Origin: Streptomyces griseoluteus
GTDB taxonomy: Bacteria; Actinomycetota; Actinomycetes; Streptomycetales; Streptomycetaceae
Assembly: GCA_000717735.1 (NCBI GenBank)
Contig: JOBE01000030.1
Coordinates: forward strand, 23,485-87,484
DNA: 64,000 bases
Direction of reading: 5' to 3'
Shown here one piece after another: positions 41,411-50,282 of the stretch; position 1 is the first letter of the stretch; each line of letters starts with the position of its first letter. Below the pieces are notes generated by a model. That model saw only the letters and a program-made list of their open reading frames with translations, made no database searches and was not told the origin of the DNA. The position numbers were made by a program, and so were the translations under genes.

Positions 41411-42301
41411 ATGACCGGGCACCACCGCACTCCCGTGACCGTCGTCGGGCTGGGCTCGATGGGAAGCGCATTGGCCGAGGCGTTCATCGACGCGGGTCAC
41501 CGGACCACCGTCTGGAACAGGACGGCGTCGAAGGCCGTGCCGCTCGTGTCCAAGGGCGCTGTCCACGCGCGGACGACGGCCGAGGCCGTCGCGGCGAGTC
41601 CGCTGGTCATCGCCTGCCTGACCACGTACGAGAGCACCATCGATGCCCTGGAACCGGCCACTGCCGCGCTCAAGGGGCGCGCTCTCGTGAGCCTGAACAG
41701 CGGTTCGCCGGCCGGTGCCCGTCAGCTGGGCGGCTGGGCGCTCGGGCACGGTGCGCGTTACCTCGGCGGGGCGGTCAAGAACGTGCCGTCCGCCGTCGGA
41801 GCCGAGGACACACTCCTGTACTACGGCGGGGACCGGACCGTCTTCGACGAGTTCGCCGGGACGCTGCGGGTGTTGGGCGGTGACACCGTCTACCTCGGCG
41901 CCGACGCCGATCTCGCCGCCCTGTACGAGATGGCGGTGGGGGGCACCCTGCTGCCCGCGCTCGTCGGCTTCTTCCAGGGCGCGGCGGCGCTGCAGGCCCG
42001 TGGACTCGAGGTGGCCTCGATGGTGCGGTTCAGCACCAAGTGGTTCGAGATGATCAACTCGGTGCTGCCGGTGTTCGCGGACGAGATCGACCGCGGCGAC
42101 TACAGCGAGCCCGCGTCCTCGGTACGTCTCTTCCTGGCCGGAGCCGCACATGACGAGGAACTCGGCAGGGAGGCGAACCTCGACACGGAATGGCACAAGC
42201 CCTTCCATGACTTGCTGAAGCGGGCCGTCGAGGCCGGCTACGGGGACCAGAGCATCTCCGCCCTGACGGAGATGCTCAGGAATCCGGCGCCGACCCCGTG
42301 A
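41411..42301 (+). CDS. NADP-dependent reductase of the imine reductase/beta-hydroxyacid dehydrogenase group
   Basis: A 296-residue protein. The Rossmann start is VTVVGLGSMGSALAEAFIDAG with HRTTVWNRTASKA, which favours NADP. The all-helical C-terminal dimerisation domain has LYEMAVGGTLLPALVGFFQGAAALQARG and KWFEMINSVLP, a pattern closer to imine reductases than to 6-phosphogluconate dehydrogenase. ATG at 41411. The divergent HxlR gene is its likely regulator. The natural substrate is unknown. Confidence 0.85.
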   Translation: MTGHHRTPVTVVGLGSMGSALAEAFIDAGHRTTVWNRTASKAVPLVSKGAVHARTTAEAVAASPLVIACLTTYESTIDALEPATAALKGRALVSLNSGSPAGARQLGGWALGHGARYLGGAVKNVPSAVGAEDTLLYYGGDRTVFDEFAGTLRVLGGDTVYLGADADLAALYEMAVGGTLLPALVGFFQGAAALQARGLEVASMVRFSTKWFEMINSVLPVFADEIDRGDYSEPASSVRLFLAGAAHDEELGREANLDTEWHKPFHDLLKRAVEAGYGDQSISALTEMLRNPAPTP

Positions 42302-42347
42302 CCGGGACCCATGACCCGGGACACCGTCCCCGGGGCGGGGAAGGTGG

Positions 42348-43331
42348 TCAGACCCTCGCGGCCTCTGCCCTGTCGGCGACGGCGGCGAGGTACCGCTCCG
42401 CGTCCAGGGCCGCCGCCGCGCCGGTGCCGGCGGCGGTGATGGCCTGGCGGTAGGTGTGGTCGACGACGTCGCCCGCGGCGAAGACGCCGGGGACGTTCGT
42501 ACGGGTGGAGGGCGCCTCCACCTTGATGTAGCCCTCGTCGTCCAGGTCGATCTGGCCGGTGAAGAGCTCGGTGCGCGGGTCGTGGCCGATGGCGATGAAC
42601 AGGCCGGTGACGTCCAGCGCGCGGGTCTCGCCGGTGACGGTGTCGCGCAGGACGACGCCGCCGAGCAGGCCGTTCTCGGACGTGATCTCGGCGATCTCGC
42701 TGTCGAAGGCGAAGGAGATCTTGTCGTCGGCGAACGCGCGGTTCTGCATGACCTTGGAGGCGCGCAGGGCGGAGCGGCGGTGCACGACGGTGACCGACCT
42801 GGCGAAGCGGGTGAGGAAGGTGGCCTCCTCCATGGCGGTGTCGCCGCCGCCGACCACGACGATGTCGCGATCGCGGAAGAAGAACCCGTCGCACGTGGCG
42901 CACCAGGACACACCGCGCCCGGACAGTTCGTCCTCGTTGGGAAGACCGAGCTTGCGGTAGCCGGAGCCGGTCGCGATGATCACGGACTTCGCCCGGTGCA
43001 CGGTGCCCTCGGAGTCGGTGACCTCCTTGATCTCGCCGGTCAGGTCGACGGAGACGATGTCGTCGTCGATCATCTCGGCGCCGAAGCGTTCGGCCTGGGC
43101 CCGCATGTTCTCCATGAGGACCGGCCCGTCGACGCCCTCGGGGAAGCCGGGGAAGTTCTCGACCTCGGTCGTCGTGGTCAGCGAGCCGCCGACGAAGATC
43201 GAGCTGCCGAAGAGCAGCGGCTCGAGCTGCGCTCGGGCGGTGTAGAGGGCGGCGGTGTATCCGGCGGGGCCGGAGCCTATGACGATGACCTCGCGGACGT
43301 CGCCGGTGAGGGGCTCGGTCACTGGGGTCAC
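42348..43331 (-). CDS. trxB: thioredoxin reductase of the arsenic operon (TrxB/ArsT)
   Basis: A 327-residue low-molecular-weight thioredoxin reductase: FAD site [16 protein letters not shown], redox pair WCATCDG (Cys144, Cys147), NADPH site [13 protein letters not shown] and the closing [26 protein letters not shown] 43331 overlaps the arsC stop (GTGA), so it is coupled to arsenate reductase and recycles the thioredoxin that ArsC consumes. The same pairing, named arsT, is described in the Streptomyces plasmid pHZ227 arsenic cluster. A housekeeping trxB is expected elsewhere in the genome. Confidence 0.93.
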   Translation of the reverse strand: MTPVTEPLTGDVREVIVIGSGPAGYTAALYTARAQLEPLLFGSSIFVGGSLTTTTEVENFPGFPEGVDGPVLMENMRAQAERFGAEMIDDDIVSVDLTGEIKEVTDSEGTVHRAKSVIIATGSGYRKLGLPNEDELSGRGVSWCATCDGFFFRDRDIVVVGGGDTAMEEATFLTRFARSVTVVHRRSALRASKVMQNRAFADDKISFAFDSEIAEITSENGLLGGVVLRDTVTGETRALDVTGLFIAIGHDPRTELFTGQIDLDDEGYIKVEAPSTRTNVPGVFAAGDVVDHTYRQAITAAGTGAAAALDAERYLAAVADRAEAARV

Positions 43332-43744
43332 GCCTCCCGCTTCGCGTCGATCTCGGCGATGAGGCCCTCGATCAGGGTCCTGATCTCGTCGCGGATGGGG
43401 CGGACGGCCTCGACGCCCTGGCCGGCCGGGTCCTCCAGGGCCCAGTCGAGGTACTTCTTGCCGGGGAAGATCGGGCAGGCGTCGCCGCAGCCCATGGTGA
43501 TGACGTAGTCGGACGCCTGGACGGCCTCGGTCGTGAGGACCTTCGGCTTCTGGGCGGAGATGTCGACGCCGACCTCCTTCATCGCCTCGACGGCGGCCGG
43601 GTTGACCCGGTCGCCCGGGACGGATCCGGCGGAGCGGACCTCGATCCGGTCGCCCGCGAGGTGGCTGAGGAAGCCGGCGGCCATCTGGGAGCGGCCGGCG
43701 TTGTGGACGCAGACGAAGAGCACGGAGGCGAGCGGAGCAGTCAT
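43328..43744 (-). CDS. arsC: thioredoxin-coupled arsenate reductase
   Basis: A 138-residue enzyme of the low-molecular-weight phosphatase-like ArsC class, which reduces As(V) to As(III). The P-loop is [10 protein letters not shown] (nucleophile Cys12, Arg18) and the resolving pair is in [12 protein letters not shown] (Cys86, Cys90). [13 protein letters not shown] is also typical. It heads a two-gene operon with thioredoxin reductase and is divergent from arsR with operator-like dyads between them. Confidence 0.94.
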   Translation of the reverse strand: MTAPLASVLFVCVHNAGRSQMAAGFLSHLAGDRIEVRSAGSVPGDRVNPAAVEAMKEVGVDISAQKPKVLTTEAVQASDYVITMGCGDACPIFPGKKYLDWALEDPAGQGVEAVRPIRDEIRTLIEGLIAEIDAKREA

Positions 43745-43780
43745 CGGGTCTTCCTCGGAGGCAGGGAGGGCGCGTCGAAG

Positions 43781-43800
43781 ATGTCAGCCCGGGCTGGCAT
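43781..43800. promoter_or_regulatory. ArsR operator candidate in the arsC/arsR region
   Basis: ATGTCAGCCC and GGGCTGGCAT form a 20-bp palindrome with one mismatched pair, midway between the divergent arsC and arsR starts. ATCA and TGAT half-sites flank the arsR side (43801-43816). Confidence 0.6.
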
Positions 43801-43830
43801 CAGCTCGGGGTGATGTGACAGTATCAGTCC

Positions 43831-44139
43831 ATGATGACGTCAGTCGATACTGATCTGATCCGGGTTCTGGGTGACCCCCTGCGCCTCCAGATCGTGACCC
43901 TGCTCGCCCGCGAGACGCTCTGCACCACCCACCTCGTGGAGGAGACCGGTGCCAAGCAGACCAACCTCTCCAACCACCTGAGAGTGCTGCGCGAGGCCGG
44001 GGTCGTCGAGACCGAGCCGTGCGGTCGGTTCACGTACTACCGGCTCAAGCCGGACGTCATCGAAGCCCTGGCCGGGCAGTTCGCCGCCCTCGCCGAGGCC
44101 GCGCGCGCCAACGCCGACACCAAGAGAGCCTGCCCGTAG
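43831..44139 (+). CDS. arsR: ArsR arsenite-responsive repressor
   Basis: A 102-residue SmtB/ArsR protein with recognition helix TNLSNHLRVLREAGVVETE and wing GRFTYYRLKPD. Cysteines are at 31, 64 and 101. There is no ELCVCDL site, so arsenite must be bound by a non-classical Cys set, as found in some actinobacterial ArsRs. No ribosome site precedes the ATG, and a -10-like CAGTAT (43819-43824) lies six bases before it, so the mRNA is probably leaderless. It is followed by an aquaporin and a monooxygenase gene. Confidence 0.9.
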   Translation: MMTSVDTDLIRVLGDPLRLQIVTLLARETLCTTHLVEETGAKQTNLSNHLRVLREAGVVETEPCGRFTYYRLKPDVIEALAGQFAALAEAARANADTKRACP

Positions 44140-44173
44140 CCTCTCGCCCCACCTGCCCGAGGAGATCCCGCCC

Positions 44174-44944
44174 GTGACCGCCACCGAGCCCGCCGCGAGC
44201 GACGCCATAGCCGCCGACACGTCGCCCCGGCCCGCCCCCGGCGCGACCCCGCCCCGTACCCCGCTCGTCGCACGAGCGGCCGCCGAGCTCGTCGGCGCCG
44301 CCGCCCTCGTGGCGACCGTCGTCGGCTCCGGCATCCAGGCCACCCAGCTCACCGACGACGTGGCGCTGCAGCTCCTTGCCAACTCCACGGCCACCGTCTT
44401 CGGCCTCGGCGTCCTCATCGTCCTCCTCGGCCCGGTCTCCGGCGCGCACTTCAACCCGGCGGTCACCCTCGCCGAGTGGTGGACCGCCCGCCGCGGCGGC
44501 GGTGGCGTGACCGGGCGTGAGCTCGCGGTGTACGTCCCGTCGCAGGTCGTCGGTGCCGTCGCCGGCGCGGTACTGGCAGACGCGATGTTCGGTGAGCCGC
44601 TGGTGAAGTGGTCCACGCACGACCGCTCGACCGGGAACCTGCTCCTCGGCGAGGTCGTGGCGACCGCCGGTCTGATCCTGCTGATCTTCGGCCTCGCGCG
44701 CACCGACCGGCTGCGGTTCGCGCCGGTCGCGGTCGCCTCGTACATCGGCGCGGCCTACTGGTTCACCTCGTCCACGTCCTTCGCGAACCCCGCCGTGACC
44801 ATCGGCCGGGCCTTCACCGACACCTTCGCCGGCATCGCCCCCGCCTCCGTCCCGGCGTTCATCGGCATGCAGCTCGTCGGCGCGGTCGTGGGTCTGGCGC
44901 TGGTCGCGGTCATCTTCATGCGCGGCAGGACGACCAGCGAATGA
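44174..44944 (+). CDS. aquaglyceroporin-like MIP channel of the arsenic operon
   Basis: A 256-residue MIP channel from GTG 44174 with GAGGAG upstream. Six spans and both NPA loops are present: SGAHFNPAVTLAEWW (94-96) and SFANPAVTIGRAFTD (205-207). The first 30 residues are a disordered Pro/Ala tail. In Sinorhizobium meliloti, AqpS in an ars operon replaces ArsB: ArsC makes arsenite, which leaves by the channel. The same role is likely here because no arsB or acr3 is in the island. It overlaps the next gene by 4 nt. Confidence 0.9.
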   Translation: MTATEPAASDAIAADTSPRPAPGATPPRTPLVARAAAELVGAAALVATVVGSGIQATQLTDDVALQLLANSTATVFGLGVLIVLLGPVSGAHFNPAVTLAEWWTARRGGGGVTGRELAVYVPSQVVGAVAGAVLADAMFGEPLVKWSTHDRSTGNLLLGEVVATAGLILLIFGLARTDRLRFAPVAVASYIGAAYWFTSSTSFANPAVTIGRAFTDTFAGIAPASVPAFIGMQLVGAVVGLALVAVIFMRGRTTSE

Positions 44945-45999
44945 CGCATGTCGTGGACGTGGTGGTGACCGGCGGCGGCCAAGCGGGACTCGCCGCCGGC
45001 TACCACCTGCGCCGCCTCGGCCTCGACTTCGTCGTCCTCGACGCGCAGGCCGCCCCGGGCGGCGCCTGGCGGCACACCTGGGACTCCCTCCACCTGTTCT
45101 CGCCGGCCGCCTACTCCTCCCTGCCCGGCCGGCTCATGCCGCCGCAGCCGGGGGAGACCTACCCGGACGCCTCGCACGTCGTCTCGTACCTCACCGACTA
45201 CGAGCAGCGGTACGAGCTTCCCGTCGTCCGGCCCGTCCGCGTCGAAGCGGTCCACGGGGACGGTGAGTTCCTGCGCGTCGAGGCCGACGCCGGCACCTGG
45301 CGGGCCCGTGCGGTCGTCAGCGCGACCGGCACCTGGTGGCGCCCCTTCGTCCCCGCCGTACCCGGCCGGACCGAGTTCAGGGGCCGCCAGCTCCACACCG
45401 TCGAGTACGGGCGTCCCGCCGACCTCGCGGGGGAACGTGTGATCGTCGTCGGCGGCGGGAACTCCGGCGCCCAGATCGCCGCCGACCTCGCGTACGGCAC
45501 CGACCTCACCTGGGCCACCCTCCGCGAACCCCGCTACCTCGCCGACGACATCGACGGCCGGGCCCTGTTCGACCATGCCACCGCCCGCCGCCGCGCCCTC
45601 GACGAGGGCCGGACCGACAGCGGTGGGGTGGCGTCCCTCGGCGACATCGTCGCCGTGCCGCCCGTGCGCGAGGCCCGGGACGCGGGACGGCTCAAGGCCC
45701 AGCCGATGTTCGCCCGGCTCACCGCGACCGGCGTCGAATGGGCCGACGGCAACCGCGCGGACGCCGACACGATCGTCTGGTGCACCGGCTTCCGGCCGGC
45801 CCTCTCGCATCTGGCGCCGCTCGGCCTGCGCGGCCCGCGCGGCCACGTCCCCACGGCCGGTACGCGCGCCGTCGGCGAGCCCCGGCTCCACCTGCTCGGC
45901 TACGGGGACTGGACGGGCCCGGCCTCCGCCACCCTCATCGGCGTCGGCCGCCCCGCTCGCGAGGCCGCCCGGGAGATCGCCCGGTTCCTCCACGGCTAG
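44941..45999 (+). CDS. arsO: ArsO-like flavin-dependent monooxygenase
   Basis: A 352-residue flavoprotein coupled to the aquaporin gene. FAD site VVVTGGGQAGLAAGYHLRRLGL and NADPH site VIVVGGGNSGAQIAADLAYG are intact, with the FMO-type WRHTWDSLHLFSPAAYSSLPG and the closing IVWCTGFRPALSHLAPLGL. ArsO proteins are found in several actinobacterial ars operons, including that of Streptomyces plasmid pHZ227. Their reaction is not settled; oxidation of organoarsenicals or arsenite has been proposed. Confidence 0.85.
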   Translation: MTHVVDVVVTGGGQAGLAAGYHLRRLGLDFVVLDAQAAPGGAWRHTWDSLHLFSPAAYSSLPGRLMPPQPGETYPDASHVVSYLTDYEQRYELPVVRPVRVEAVHGDGEFLRVEADAGTWRARAVVSATGTWWRPFVPAVPGRTEFRGRQLHTVEYGRPADLAGERVIVVGGGNSGAQIAADLAYGTDLTWATLREPRYLADDIDGRALFDHATARRRALDEGRTDSGGVASLGDIVAVPPVREARDAGRLKAQPMFARLTATGVEWADGNRADADTIVWCTGFRPALSHLAPLGLRGPRGHVPTAGTRAVGEPRLHLLGYGDWTGPASATLIGVGRPAREAAREIARFLHG

Positions 46000-46024
46000 G
46001 ACCTGAAGGGCGATCGTGGCGTCC

Positions 46025-46390
46025 TCACGCCATGGCGGCCTTGGTGAGGAGCTGTCCCATGGCGGCGAGGACGGCGGGTTCCACGCGGTAGTAGACCCAG
46101 GTGCCGCGCCGCTCGGAGGAGAGCAGGCCGGCTTCCTTCAGCTTCTTCAGGTGGTGGGAGACGGTGGGCTGGGAGACGCCGACGTCGGAGATGTCGCAGA
46201 CGCATGCCTCGCCGCCCTCGTGGGAGACGACGGCGGAGAAGAGTCGCAGGCGTACGGGATCGCCGAGGGCCTTGAACATGACGGCGGTCCGTTCGGCCTC
46301 GTCGGCGGTCAGCGGGCGCTCGTTCAGCGGCGGGCAGCAGGGCTCGGCGGCGGCGGGTTCCAGGAGGGGCAGCGCCTTCACGTTCGACAT
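46025..46390 (-). CDS. arsR: second ArsR-family metalloregulator
   Basis: A 121-residue ArsR from ATG 46390. The site ACVCD (Cys63, Cys65) matches the classical ELCVCDL arsenite motif, and an N-terminal Cys18-Cys19 pair may add ligands. The helix PTVSHHLKKLKEAGLLSSE and wing GTWVYYRVEP follow. There is no ribosome site and a 32-bp dyad covers the start codon. It converges on arsO with 25 bp between and is divergent from the flavoprotein-MFS pair, which it probably represses. Confidence 0.93.
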   Translation of the reverse strand: MSNVKALPLLEPAAAEPCCPPLNERPLTADEAERTAVMFKALGDPVRLRLFSAVVSHEGGEACVCDISDVGVSQPTVSHHLKKLKEAGLLSSERRGTWVYYRVEPAVLAAMGQLLTKAAMA

Positions 46391-46414
46391 ATGTCTATGT
46401 TGACACATGTCGAA
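46383..46414. promoter_or_regulatory. 32-bp nested dyad operator, copy 1 (at arsR start)
   Basis: TTCGAC-N4-GTCTATGTTGAC-N4-GTCGAA, covering the start codon of the second arsR. The outer TTCGAC/GTCGAA arms and inner GTC/GAC arms are both symmetric. The 12-bp core is identical in copy 2. Confidence 0.75.
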
Positions 46415-46473
46415 CCAAGCGCCCAGGGCGCCTTCGGTACCTCCCTTCCTCCCCCCTCTGGGCCACCCTTGAA

Positions 46474-46505
46474 TTCGACGAACGTCTATGTTGACGCTCG
46501 TCGAT
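46474..46505. promoter_or_regulatory. 32-bp nested dyad operator, copy 2 (flavoprotein promoter)
   Basis: Same layout and core as copy 1 (TTCGAC-N4-GTCTATGTTGAC-N4-GTCGAT). TTGACG within it (46491-46496) with CATGCT 17 bp later (46514-46519) forms a plausible promoter for the gene at 46565, so binding would block it. A shorter TCGACAGACGTCGA dyad lies at 46534-46547. Confidence 0.75.
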
Positions 46506-46564
46506 GCAGGTGCCATGCTGAGGGCGTCAGAGATCGACAGACGTCGAAACACAGGGGATCCGTC

Positions 46565-47998
46565 ATGAACGCCACCATCACCACCACCCCCGCCGACCGG
46601 CTGCCCGTCGTGGTCATCGGGGCCGGCCCCGCCGGCCTCGCCGCCGCCGCGCACCTCGTCGGCCGGGGCCTGGAGCCGCTGGTCCTGGAGGCGGGTGCCA
46701 GGGCGGGCGCGGCGGTGCGCGAGTGGTCGCACGTGCGGCTCTTCTCCACCTGGAACGAGGTCACCGACCCGGCGGCCGAGAAGCTGCTCGCCCCCACCGG
46801 CTGGGTGAAGCCGGACGCGGGCACCTACCCCACGGGCGGCGACTGGGCGGAGCGCTACCTCCAGCCGCTCGCCGACGTCCTCGGCGACAGCGTCCGCCTC
46901 GGCGCCCGGGTCACCGGCGTCTCGCGGGCCGGCCGCGACCGGATCGTCGACGCCGACCGCGAGGCCCAGCCCTTCACCGTCCACGTCGCGTACGCCGACG
47001 GCCGCGAGGAGCGGATCACCGCCCGCGCCGTCATCGACGCCTCCGGCACCTGGGCCGTCCCGAGCCCGGCCGGCGGCGACGGACTGCCCGCGCTCGGCGA
47101 GAAGGCGGCCGCCGCACGGATCTCCTACCGTGTCCCGGACCTGAAGGACCCCGCCGTGCGCGTCCGTTACGCCGGGAAGCGCACCGCCGTCATCGGATCC
47201 GGCGCCTCCGCCTTCACCGCGCTCGCCTCCCTCGCCGACCTCGCGACGTCCGCGGACGGCGCAGGCACGCACGCCACCTGGATCCTGCGGCGCGGCATCT
47301 CCGGCTCCACCTTCGGCGGCGGCACCGCCGACCAGCTCCCCGCCCGGGGCGCGCTCGGTCTCGCCGCGAAGGCCGCGGTCGACCAGGGACACGCCGACGC
47401 CGTCACCGGCTTCCGTACGGAGTCGATCGAGCGCGACGGCGAGCGGCTCGTGCTGATCGGCGAGGACGGCCGCAGGCTCGACCCGGTCGACGAGGTCATC
47501 GTCCTGACCGGCTTCCGCCCCGACCTGTCCTTCCTCGACGAGCTCCGCCTCGGCCTCGACGAGCGCCTCCAGGCCCCCGTCGAGCTGGCCCCGCTCATCG
47601 ACCCGAACCAGCACTCCTGCGGCACGGTCTACCCGCACGGCGTCAACGAGCTCTCCCACCCGGAGCAGGGCCTCTACCTCGTCGGCATGAAGTCCTACGG
47701 CCGCGCCCCGACCTTCCTCGCCCTCACCGGCTACGAGCAGGTCCGGTCCGTCGTCGCCGCCATCGCCGGCGACCGCGAGGCCGCCGAGCGGGTCGAGCTC
47801 GTCCTCCCGGAGACGGGCGTCTGCGGCGGGGCCGGCCTCTTCGACCAGGCGCAGACCGGCCAGGCGCAGACCGACGGGACGCAGACCGACGGGACGCGGA
47901 CCGACGGGGCGACCGGCGGCGGCGGCGGCTGCTGCGCCCCCGCCCCGGCCCTCATCCAGCTCGGTACGGCCACCGCGGCACCCTCCTGCGGCTCGTGA
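46565..47998 (+). CDS. FAD-dependent NAD(P)-binding oxidoreductase of the arsenic island
   Basis: A 477-residue flavoprotein preceded by CAGGGGATC. FAD site VVVIGAGPAGLAAAAHLVGRG, then EWSHVRLFSTWNEVTDPAAEKLL and GTYPTGGDWAERYLQPLADVL, NAD(P) site RTAVIGSGASAFTALASLADL and IVLTGFRPDLSFLDEL. The C-terminus is Cys-rich (TGVCGGAG, GGGGGCCAPA, APSCGS), which could bind a thiophilic metalloid. Four 15-bp repeats encode a QTDGT-like linker just before it. It is coupled to an MFS gene and under the second ArsR. The substrate is probably an arsenical, by context only. Confidence 0.85.
   Translation: MNATITTTPADRLPVVVIGAGPAGLAAAAHLVGRGLEPLVLEAGARAGAAVREWSHVRLFSTWNEVTDPAAEKLLAPTGWVKPDAGTYPTGGDWAERYLQPLADVLGDSVRLGARVTGVSRAGRDRIVDADREAQPFTVHVAYADGREERITARAVIDASGTWAVPSPAGGDGLPALGEKAAAARISYRVPDLKDPAVRVRYAGKRTAVIGSGASAFTALASLADLATSADGAGTHATWILRRGISGSTFGGGTADQLPARGALGLAAKAAVDQGHADAVTGFRTESIERDGERLVLIGEDGRRLDPVDEVIVLTGFRPDLSFLDELRLGLDERLQAPVELAPLIDPNQHSCGTVYPHGVNELSHPEQGLYLVGMKSYGRAPTFLALTGYEQVRSVVAAIAGDREAAERVELVLPETGVCGGAGLFDQAQTGQAQTDGTQTDGTRTDGATGGGGGCCAPAPALIQLGTATAAPSCGS
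47846..47905. repeat. four 15-bp tandem repeats in the flavoprotein 3' end
   Basis: Units at 47846, 47861, 47876 and 47891 share GCAGACCGRC and encode QAQTG, QAQTD, GTQTD and GTRTD. They form a flexible spacer before the Cys-rich C-terminus. Confidence 0.88.
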
Positions 47999-49224
47999 CC
48001 GTCCACAGCACCCGGGCGGACGGGGCCGCGACCGGAACAGGGGACCGGTCGCGGCCCCGCGCCGTCCTGCCCGCGCTGTGCGTCACCCAGATCACGAGCT
48101 GGGGCATCGTCTACTACGCCTTTCCCGTCCTCAACCCGGCCATCACCGCGGACACCGGCTGGAGCGCGGGCTCGACCACCGCGGCCTTCTCCGCCGCCCT
48201 CGTCGTCTCCGCCCTCGCCGGGATCCCGGTCGGCCGGGTACTGGACCGCCGCGGGCCGCGGATCGTCATGACGCTCGGCTCCGTCCTCGGCGTCCTGAGC
48301 CTGCTGATCGTGGCCGCGGCCCCCCACCCGGCCGTCTTCCTCGCCGGATGGCTCCTCGCCGGAACGGCCATGGCCACCACCTTCTACCAGCCCGCCTTCG
48401 CCGCGCTCACCCGCTGGTGGGCCCCGGACCACGTCCGCGCGCTGACGATCGTCACCCTCGCCGGCGGACTCGCCTCCACGGTCTTCGCACCCCTGACCGC
48501 GGTCCTCTCCGACCACACGTCCTGGCGCGCCACCTACGTGGTGCTCGCGGGCGTCCTCGCGGTCCTGACCGTCCCGGCCCACGCCCTCGCCCTGAAGGCA
48601 CCCTGGCCACCGGCGCCCGAGAGCCCTTCGCACGTCACCGACGGCAGCGGCGGAGTGGTGCGCAGCCGCGCGTTCTGGATGCTGGCCGCCACGTTCACCC
48701 TGTCCGCGTTCGCGATGTACGCCGTCGTCATCGGCCTCGTCCCCCTCTTCCTCGACCGCGGCTACACCACCGCCCAGGCCGCATGGGCCCTCGGCCTCGG
48801 CGGCGTGGGACAGACCCTCGGCCGCACCCTCTACGCGACCCTCGCCCGCCGCCTCGGCGTCACCGCCCGCACCACCGCGCTGATCGGACTCGGAGGACTC
48901 ACCACCGCGGCCCTCGCGACCGTGGCCGGCCCGTACGCGCTGCTCATCGCGGTGTCCGTGCTCGCCGGGGTGGTCCGGGGCAACCTCACACTCCTCCAGG
49001 CGACCGCCGTCACGGACCGCTGGGGGAGTGCCCACTACGGCCGGCTCTCCGGACTCCTCGGCGCACCGGGCCACGTCGCGGCCGCTCTCGCCCCCTTCGC
49101 CGGCGCGATGCTCGCCGGGCCGCTCGGCGGCTACCCCGCCCTGTTCGCGCTGCTCGCCGCGCTGTCGGTCATCGCCGCTGTCACCGCCCTGGGAACCCGC
49201 CCGGCCAGGGCCGTGCCCGGATGA
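47995..49224 (+). CDS. MFS transporter of the arsenic island
   Basis: A 409-residue, 12-span major facilitator from GTG 47995, coupled (GTGA) to the flavoprotein. Motif A reads GRVLDRRGPRIVMTLGSVLG; SWGIVYYAFPVLNPAITADTGWS at the N-terminus and RGYTTAQAAWALGLGGVGQTLGR in the second half resemble oxalate/formate- and monocarboxylate-type MFS proteins. In ars clusters such transporters (for example ArsK or ArsJ types) export arsenicals. No GAPDH gene is present, so this is not an ArsJ pathway. Substrate unknown. Confidence 0.85.
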   Translation: MTVHSTRADGAATGTGDRSRPRAVLPALCVTQITSWGIVYYAFPVLNPAITADTGWSAGSTTAAFSAALVVSALAGIPVGRVLDRRGPRIVMTLGSVLGVLSLLIVAAAPHPAVFLAGWLLAGTAMATTFYQPAFAALTRWWAPDHVRALTIVTLAGGLASTVFAPLTAVLSDHTSWRATYVVLAGVLAVLTVPAHALALKAPWPPAPESPSHVTDGSGGVVRSRAFWMLAATFTLSAFAMYAVVIGLVPLFLDRGYTTAQAAWALGLGGVGQTLGRTLYATLARRLGVTARTTALIGLGGLTTAALATVAGPYALLIAVSVLAGVVRGNLTLLQATAVTDRWGSAHYGRLSGLLGAPGHVAAALAPFAGAMLAGPLGGYPALFALLAALSVIAAVTALGTRPARAVPG

Positions 49225-49292
49225 CCCGGGGCCATGCCCGGATGACTCAGGGACACGCCCGTATGACCCGGGGCCACGCCCCCATGACTCAT
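49215..49292. repeat. 21-bp tandem repeats spanning the MFS stop codon
   Basis: Units at 49215, 49236 and 49257 (GCCCGGATGACCCGGGGCCA type) plus a partial copy at 49278. Each carries ATGAC; the first copy supplies the MFS stop (TGA 49222-49224). Period is a multiple of three. Confidence 0.85.
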
Positions 49293-49352
49293 CCGAACCG
49301 CGGACGAACCGTCCGGCGAGCGGCCCCCTGACTCGTACGGCAGGCTGGGATC

Positions 49353-50225
49353 ATGCCCGAACTCCCCGAGGTGGAAGCGCTCCGCGCGTTCCTCGACACG
49401 CACCTGGTGGGCAAGGAGATCGCCCGTGTGCTGCCCGTCGCGATCAGCGTCCTCAAGACGTACGACCCACCCCTGAGCGCCGTCGAGGGCGCCACGGTCA
49501 CCGCGGTCGGACGGCACGGGAAGTTCCTCGACCTCACCGCCGCCGGACCCGAGGGCGAGCTCCACCTCCTGTTCCACCTGGCCCGCGCGGGCTGGCTCCG
49601 CTGGCAGGACCCGTTGCCCTCCGGTCCGCCCAGGCCCGGCAAGGGCCCGCTGGCCCTGCGGACCGCGCTCGCCGGCGGCGACGGCTTCGACCTCACCGAG
49701 GCCGGCACGACCAAACGCCTCGCCGTCCACCTCGTCCACGACCCCCAGGAGGTGCCGGGCGTCGCACGGCTCGGCCCCGACCCGCTCGCCGAGGACTTCG
49801 GCCCGGACGAGTTCGCCGCACTGCTCGCCGGTGAACGGCGCCAGATCAAGGGCGCCCTGCGCGACCAGAGCCTCATCGCCGGCATCGGCAACGCCTACAG
49901 CGACGAGATCCTGCACGCCGCCAGGATGTCGCCCTTCAAGCCCGTCCAGAACCTCACCCCCGAGGAGACGGCCGCCCTCTACACGGCGATGCGGACCACC
50001 CTCCACGAGGCCGTCGAACGTTCCCACGGCCTCGCCGCCGGCAGGCTCAAGGCGGAGAAGAAGAGTGGCCTGCGCGTCCACGGCCGTACGGGCGAGGCGT
50101 GTCCGGTGTGCGGGGACACCATCCGCGAGGTCTCCTTCAGCGACTCGTCCCTCCAGTACTGCCCCACCTGCCAGACCGGCGGCAAGCCGCTCGCCGACCG
50201 CCGTCTGTCGAAGCTCCTCAAGTAG
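49353..50225 (+). CDS. Fpg/Nei-family DNA glycosylase
   Basis: A 290-residue base-excision glycosylase/AP lyase. The N-terminal catalytic proline and helix are PELPEVEALRAFLDTHL (Pro2, Glu3). The helix-two-turn-helix region is DQSLIAGIGNAYSDEILHAARMSP. The C-terminal zinc finger has CPVCGD and CPTCQTGG. Lys in GRHGKFLDL is the conserved DNA-binding loop. It removes oxidised bases such as formamidopyrimidines. Whether it is the Fpg or Nei type cannot be decided by eye. Confidence 0.93.
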   Translation: MPELPEVEALRAFLDTHLVGKEIARVLPVAISVLKTYDPPLSAVEGATVTAVGRHGKFLDLTAAGPEGELHLLFHLARAGWLRWQDPLPSGPPRPGKGPLALRTALAGGDGFDLTEAGTTKRLAVHLVHDPQEVPGVARLGPDPLAEDFGPDEFAALLAGERRQIKGALRDQSLIAGIGNAYSDEILHAARMSPFKPVQNLTPEETAALYTAMRTTLHEAVERSHGLAAGRLKAEKKSGLRVHGRTGEACPVCGDTIREVSFSDSSLQYCPTCQTGGKPLADRRLSKLLK

Positions 50226-50282
50226 CCCGAGGCCTCGAAGCGGTAACCGCCGGCCCCCGGCCCGCCGGTTACACTCCGCCGC

